From NCBI RefSeq assembly GCF_910592395.1, contig NC_088324.1, forward strand, positions 12,054,953 to 12,118,952: 64,000 bases of DNA, in the 5' to 3' direction. A program made the position numbers and the translations under genes. How positions within the stretch are numbered: position 1 is the stretch's first letter; each line of letters begins with the position of its first letter. This DNA is from Lineus longissimus. Taxonomy: Eukaryota; Nemertea; Pilidiophora; Heteronemertea; Lineidae. The notes under the pieces are model-generated. The model had not been told where the DNA came from, searched no databases, and saw nothing but the letters and a program-made list of their open reading frames with translations. Positions 60,301-64,000 of the stretch are shown piece after piece.

Positions 60301-62514
60301 GTTGCAGCCGCCATGTCGAGGTATTCCCGGACGAGACCTGTACTCCATCTTTGTACCAGGTATAGGTCAGAGGACGGACATCCGGCTGCCAGGCATCGCA
60401 AGTGAGATTATGGTCTCGCCCAGCGATTGGGTTGTTAAAACCAGTCAGAGTAGGTGGATCTTTTGGTGGCTCTGAAAAAGACTCGCTCGTCACTGATTGT
60501 CTGAATTTAACCCATCACTTAATACATGAACTAGAACCCTATAATTTGTCCCCAGATGTCAAGGCAGGATGTTGTAGCAGATGGCTGTATTGCAAAAACC
60601 TCTTCTTTAGACCCCAAGGAGCATAAAGACTGAAATCGCATGACTTGGTTGATATAGACACATAACCTCTTCTTTACTTTGCAGAAATCGTTCATATCAT
60701 TTTATCATGAACCTTTTCATATGTACGATGACTGCACATAGTAGACTCATGTTACATCATATCCGGTCCCACCCAATAAATCTGATTCCTCATGGAAATG
60801 TTTATGTTTCGCTTACTTGCTATAGCTATTCTCACGGGCTTACTGTAACAACCGCTTTTCCCGAAGTCATAGCAACTCCAGTATCCTGCATGTGCAGAGC
60901 TCACTTCTTTAATGTTAAGTGTGAAGAAATGATTGGTCGTCGATGTTGCACAAGTTGTTGATGGAGCAAACTTTATGTTGTCATTTTCTGCATGGTAATA
61001 TTCACATCTTGATTTGGTAACTGCAGCGATAGTTTTCTCATTGGCGCCTGGGATGGTCAGTAACCACTGCACTTGACGTCCTGAAGGATTGATGACGTTA
61101 CAGCTAAGTTCTATGGGGTCTCCAATGGAAGGGTTTGTAGTTGATGCACCGGTTACGTATACCCCATCGCCTATAATAATAAGGGGTATAATTACTAGTC
61201 AAAGTGGTCTCTACAAGGTATTCTCAAATTAAATCAGGCTGGTAACTAGCTTTTTGGTCATAAGTGAGAGTAAATACCGCTTTTTTTCTCCATCTGTCTG
61301 AAAATCAGATTATTAACGGCACTTGCCCCCTGCTCCCTACATCTATAGCCACGGCCTTGCAAACAAACACGACTGTTAAGAACAGTTAGGCTCCCGATTG
61401 TGACATCCAAAAATACCTCCGGTAGTGGGAAAGGTCCTCAGAGTGAAGAAATTAAACAGTGTTCGGTTCTGACAATAGAAACTTTGGTTTCATGACCCAC
61501 CTGGGTCCTTGCCTGATTAATTAAGTGGATTTATCAATAGTGCGCATGCAATGTGGGGTGTGGCACCCATAGAAAAAACATAGCATAACGAAAACATTAA
61601 CTTGAATTGTGATACATCACGGTTTCAAGCGGTTTGAAAGTCAGACTAGTTCGGGACGCAATGCCTCGATCATAAGTCGATAAACTGACCCATTACTTAC
61701 AATAGACTAATAGATCCTCTTTTCCAGTCTTCGTGACTCCATTGACCACTGCATCACATTCCCACACACCAACATGCTTGGCGCCATCAACAGTGAATGT
61801 ATATGCTGCCCCATTATAGGTTCCCCCTCGAAATCTCCACGTATAACTGGTGGCTCCTGGGTAGCTGCAGGTTACGTTGTGGCTAGAGCCTTTAAGGGCA
61901 GTTGGGAACCCAGTGAATGTGAACTGACCCCGAACTGAAAAGAAACAAGAAAATCACGTTATCCGTTCACCATGGCACACCAAGTTGCGATGACAGGTGT
62001 GGTGATGGGGATGATTTGCAACTCTTGTGGCCAATTTTAACGACAACATCGGCAAAACAGAAGTTGACCTAATCTGGTAATTCATTGAATGCGTCTGAAA
62101 GCAGTTTAGCTCTGAGCGACACCTTATCAGTCCATCGAATTTACACAAGTCACATTATGCAACAAGGCAGTAACAGCGTTAGATGATATAATAAAATTTT
62201 AAAAACTGAACTCGAATTTGAAAATTTCTGAATATGGGAATAAGCACTAAATATGAATATGTGTAGACAGATATGCAAATACAATTAGATACAAAGTTTC
62301 AGCGAAATTGCCCCCCCCCCTGTGAGATACCTTATATAGGGGCTGCTTGTGCGTTACAAGTTTCTATTAGAACGGGAATCTTGGATGACATGTTGGACTT
62401 GATAGGCGTTAATGTTATCCAAATCTAACATCTATACTCACTTGTTGTGCCCGAACCTGCTCCAATGATGGCTAGGATAAGTAAACGATGCCATGGTTTG
62501 TCAAGCTCACCCAT
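54377..62514 (-). CDS. Ig/FN3 cell-surface receptor with ITSM-bearing cytoplasmic tail
   Basis: Fifteen exons, right to left: 62442-62514, 61701-61934, 60817-61170, 60205-60471, 59548-59835, 58702-59001, 58184-58313, 57428-57567, 57031-57099, 56686-56724, 56340-56378, 55934-56005, 55700-55759, 55107-55144, 54377-54562. All junctions are GT-AG and in phase; the sum is 762 residues. Exon 1 is a signal peptide (RLLILAIIGAG). Exons 2-5 encode four Ig-like domains (residues about 25-405; for example HNVTCSY...VWECDAV), exon 6 one FN3 domain (406-505), exon 7 the membrane span (about 512-535) ending in RKKYKEK. The 225-residue tail carries TSYTEV (710-715) and TPYAQV (740-745), both exact TxYxxV switch motifs, plus YHEL, YSMV and YAAV. 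It resembles adhesion or immune receptors of the CD22/nephrin type, but no orthologue is named. Confidence 0.9.
55412..55510 (+). repeat. Short irregular tandem repeat in an Ig-receptor intron
   Basis: ACACGTAAGANTGTATCTT occurs three times, with extra GTATCTTGA units between. It lies between exons 13 and 14 of the Ig receptor. Confidence 0.6.
57890..57945 (+). repeat. Direct duplication in an Ig-receptor intron
   Basis: TATTCAGTGTTGATCTTATAC is present twice, 31 bp apart (starting at about 57895 and 57923), in the intron before the membrane-span exon. Confidence 0.7.
59275..59525. mobile_element. Possible degraded MITE between the Ig4 and FN3 exons
   Basis: Left end TTTGTGATGGGCGACATAGT and the reverse complement of the right end (CTATCGCAAGGGGCGACGTG) are alike, about two thirds identical, around a CpG-rich 250-bp segment that differs in composition from the AT-rich intron. 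No clear target duplication was found. Confidence 0.35.
62211..62335 (+). repeat. Dispersed repeat flanking the Ig gene, copy 2
   Basis: Homologous to 54156-54280 in the same orientation (GTGTAGACAGATATGCAAAT, ACAAAGTTTCAGCGAAATTG). It lies in the first intron of the Ig receptor. Confidence 0.65.
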
Positions 62515-62935
62515 ACCCTGAAAAAGAGCATTAAACGTTAAAGACTATGCAGTAGCCTAAGGTTTGTAAGAGCTAGCAGCCCTATACAAGCTGCCACAAA
62601 TATCCTGTTCTGGGTACCCACCAATTGGTTCATTTGACCCTAATTTCTGGCAGACAAATAGTTTCCAATCAATAGTGGAGGCCGGTGTCATCCAATTCTG
62701 GATGAAATTCTGGTAATGAACATCCTGAGGTCAGGGTTTTTTACTCCGAGAGGCGGATTATTTTTAAAACAACTGGTGCCAGGATGGATAATGAAGTGCT
62801 GGTATTACCTTCTAAAGCATCCCTTCAGAAAGGTTATGATGACTAGCAACCAAGCACTATGCAATGTTTTAAGAATAACATTTGCAGTTTTTCTTTTTTG
62901 GGGTGGGGCGTTTTTAAAACATTTTTCCTTTTTAG

Positions 62936-62984
62936 CTCACCTCTTAGCAGAGGTGAGCTTATCCCATACCGTGGCGTCCGTCGT

Positions 62985-63040
<56 letters not shown>

Positions 63041-64000
63041 CGTCGTCCGTTAGCAGGGCACGTTTCGTAACTGTTAGAGCTATTGAGTTGAAACTTGGTA
63101 CACATGTACCCTTATGTAATGACACCTTGGAGACCAAGTTTCGGTCCGATTCGTTTCATGGTTTGGCCACCAGGGGGCCAAACGTTAAAAGTGAAAATAT
63201 GCAATATCTCCCTTAATAGTAGTCGGGAAATTTTGAAAAAAATATGGTAGGTACTTCTAGCAAAGGTGCATCATATATCCTCCGGGTTTTTGATTTGACC
63301 TCCTTTTCAAGGTCACAGAGGTCAAATGGTGTAAATTGGCCGTTAGGATGTAACAATGGCACGTTTCTAAACTGCAATGACTATTGATACCAAATTTGGT
63401 ACACATTTACCCCTTAGTCAGGTGATCTCAGGGACCGAAGTTTGGTCCAATATGATTCACCACTTGACCACCAGGGGGCAAAATCCCAAAACCTTAAAAA
63501 TGTGATTATTCCTTAACCTCTTGCCCGATTGCCACCAATTTGATATCATGGGTACATCTAACCAATATACAGTATATGTCACACGGGTTTTTAATTTGAC
63601 CTTCTTGTCAAGGTCACAGAGGTCAAATGGTGTAAATTCGCCGTCAGGCCGTAACTATGGCACGTTTCTTAACTGCAATGACTATTGATCACAAATTAAG
63701 TACACATGTACCCCTTGGTCAGGTGATCTCAGGTACCGAAGTTTGGTGCGATCTGATTTGCCGTTTGGCCTCCAGGGAGGGGGCCAAATCCTAAATTCTT
63801 CAAAATGCCATTATTCCTAGTAATGACTTGCCCGATTGGCACCAATTTTATATCATAGGTACATCTAATTCTAACAACCATTCAATGTGTCACCCGGGTC
63901 TTCTTTGATTTGACCTACTTTTCAAGGTCACAGAGGTCGAATGTACTGTAAATTGGCCATTTTGGGGAAATTGTAATTGCTTGGACCTACATCAAACCTA
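62936..64000 (+). repeat. Hairpin-headed tandem repeat array, about 300-bp unit, three or more copies
   Basis: The array opens with AGCTCACCTCT TAGC AGAGGTGAGCT (62935-62960), a perfect hairpin, then a GTC microsatellite to about 63050. From there a unit of about 300 bp repeats: each copy has GGCACGTTTC, AACTTGGTACACATGTACCC or a variant, a CACCAGGGGGC-like segment and CAAGGTCACAGAGGTCAAAT. Copies start near 63055, 63356 and 63658 and are cut by the window end. This is a dispersed non-coding element; the coding frames across the GTC run are artefacts. Confidence 0.8.
62979..63050 (+). repeat. (GTC)n microsatellite
   Basis: About 18-20 near-perfect GTC triplets with CCGTC interruptions at both ends. 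It sits between the hairpin head and the first 300-bp unit. Confidence 0.95.

Noticed and set aside
62716-63216. Open frame with a long poly-Arg run (and poly-Ser in another frame)
   Set aside because: It is produced by the GTC microsatellite inside a non-coding repeat; flanks show no protein-like features or splice sites.
1-64000. CRISPR arrays, operons, bacterial signals
   Set aside because: No regularly spaced identical repeats with unique spacers; genes have spliceosomal introns, so the DNA is eukaryotic.

Overview
The window is nuclear DNA of an invertebrate animal. The genes carry spliceosomal introns with GT-AG borders, the intergenic DNA is AT-rich and full of short dispersed repeats, and there is a eukaryotic tRNA gene with an A box, a B box and a T-run terminator. 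The gene set (GAPVD1, PPT2, WDR38, a KCNMB-type channel subunit, a CYP4F-like P450, a galactose 3-O-sulfotransferase, an Ig/FN3 receptor) is bilaterian. The repeat that opens with an AGCTCACCTCT hairpin followed by GTC repeats resembles repeats I associate with marine lophotrochozoans, but the species is not resolved.

Layout. 184-3946 (-): N-terminal 681 codons of a GAPVD1 orthologue with its RasGAP domain; the 3' end is outside the window. 4868-9511 (+): a PPT2 thioesterase with two alternative first exons, separated by a Helitron relic. 10592-12383 (-): a two-transmembrane KCNMB-like subunit with tRNA-Ile(AAT) inside its intron. PPT2 and KCNMB-like converge on a palindromic poly(A) signal. 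12.4-23.5 kb: a gene-poor stretch with one tRNA-like relic. 23480-34030 (-): one uninterrupted 3516-codon reading frame for a mostly disordered protein with an N-terminal membrane segment and a C-terminal MYND-type zinc finger. 34-42 kb: gene-poor, with a SINE, a minisatellite and a possible TRIM/B-box relic. 42017-43705 (+): WDR38. 45476-47459 (-): a CYP4F-like P450. 50143-51917 (+): a galactose 3-O-sulfotransferase with a foldback MITE in its intron. 54377-62514 (-): a 15-exon Ig/FN3 receptor with two exact ITSM motifs in its tail. 62.9-64 kb: a 300-bp tandem repeat array.

The genes look like independent housekeeping, membrane and signalling loci, not a functional cluster. Exon models were built by hand from splice sites, reading phase and remembered family sequences; every multi-exon model keeps phase through all junctions. 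Strongest leads: the ITSM receptor with its skippable tail exons, the giant intronless MYND protein with a recurring ETDID-like motif, the PPT2 alternative first exons around a Helitron, and DR3 (AGGTCA) motifs carried inside a tandem repeat.
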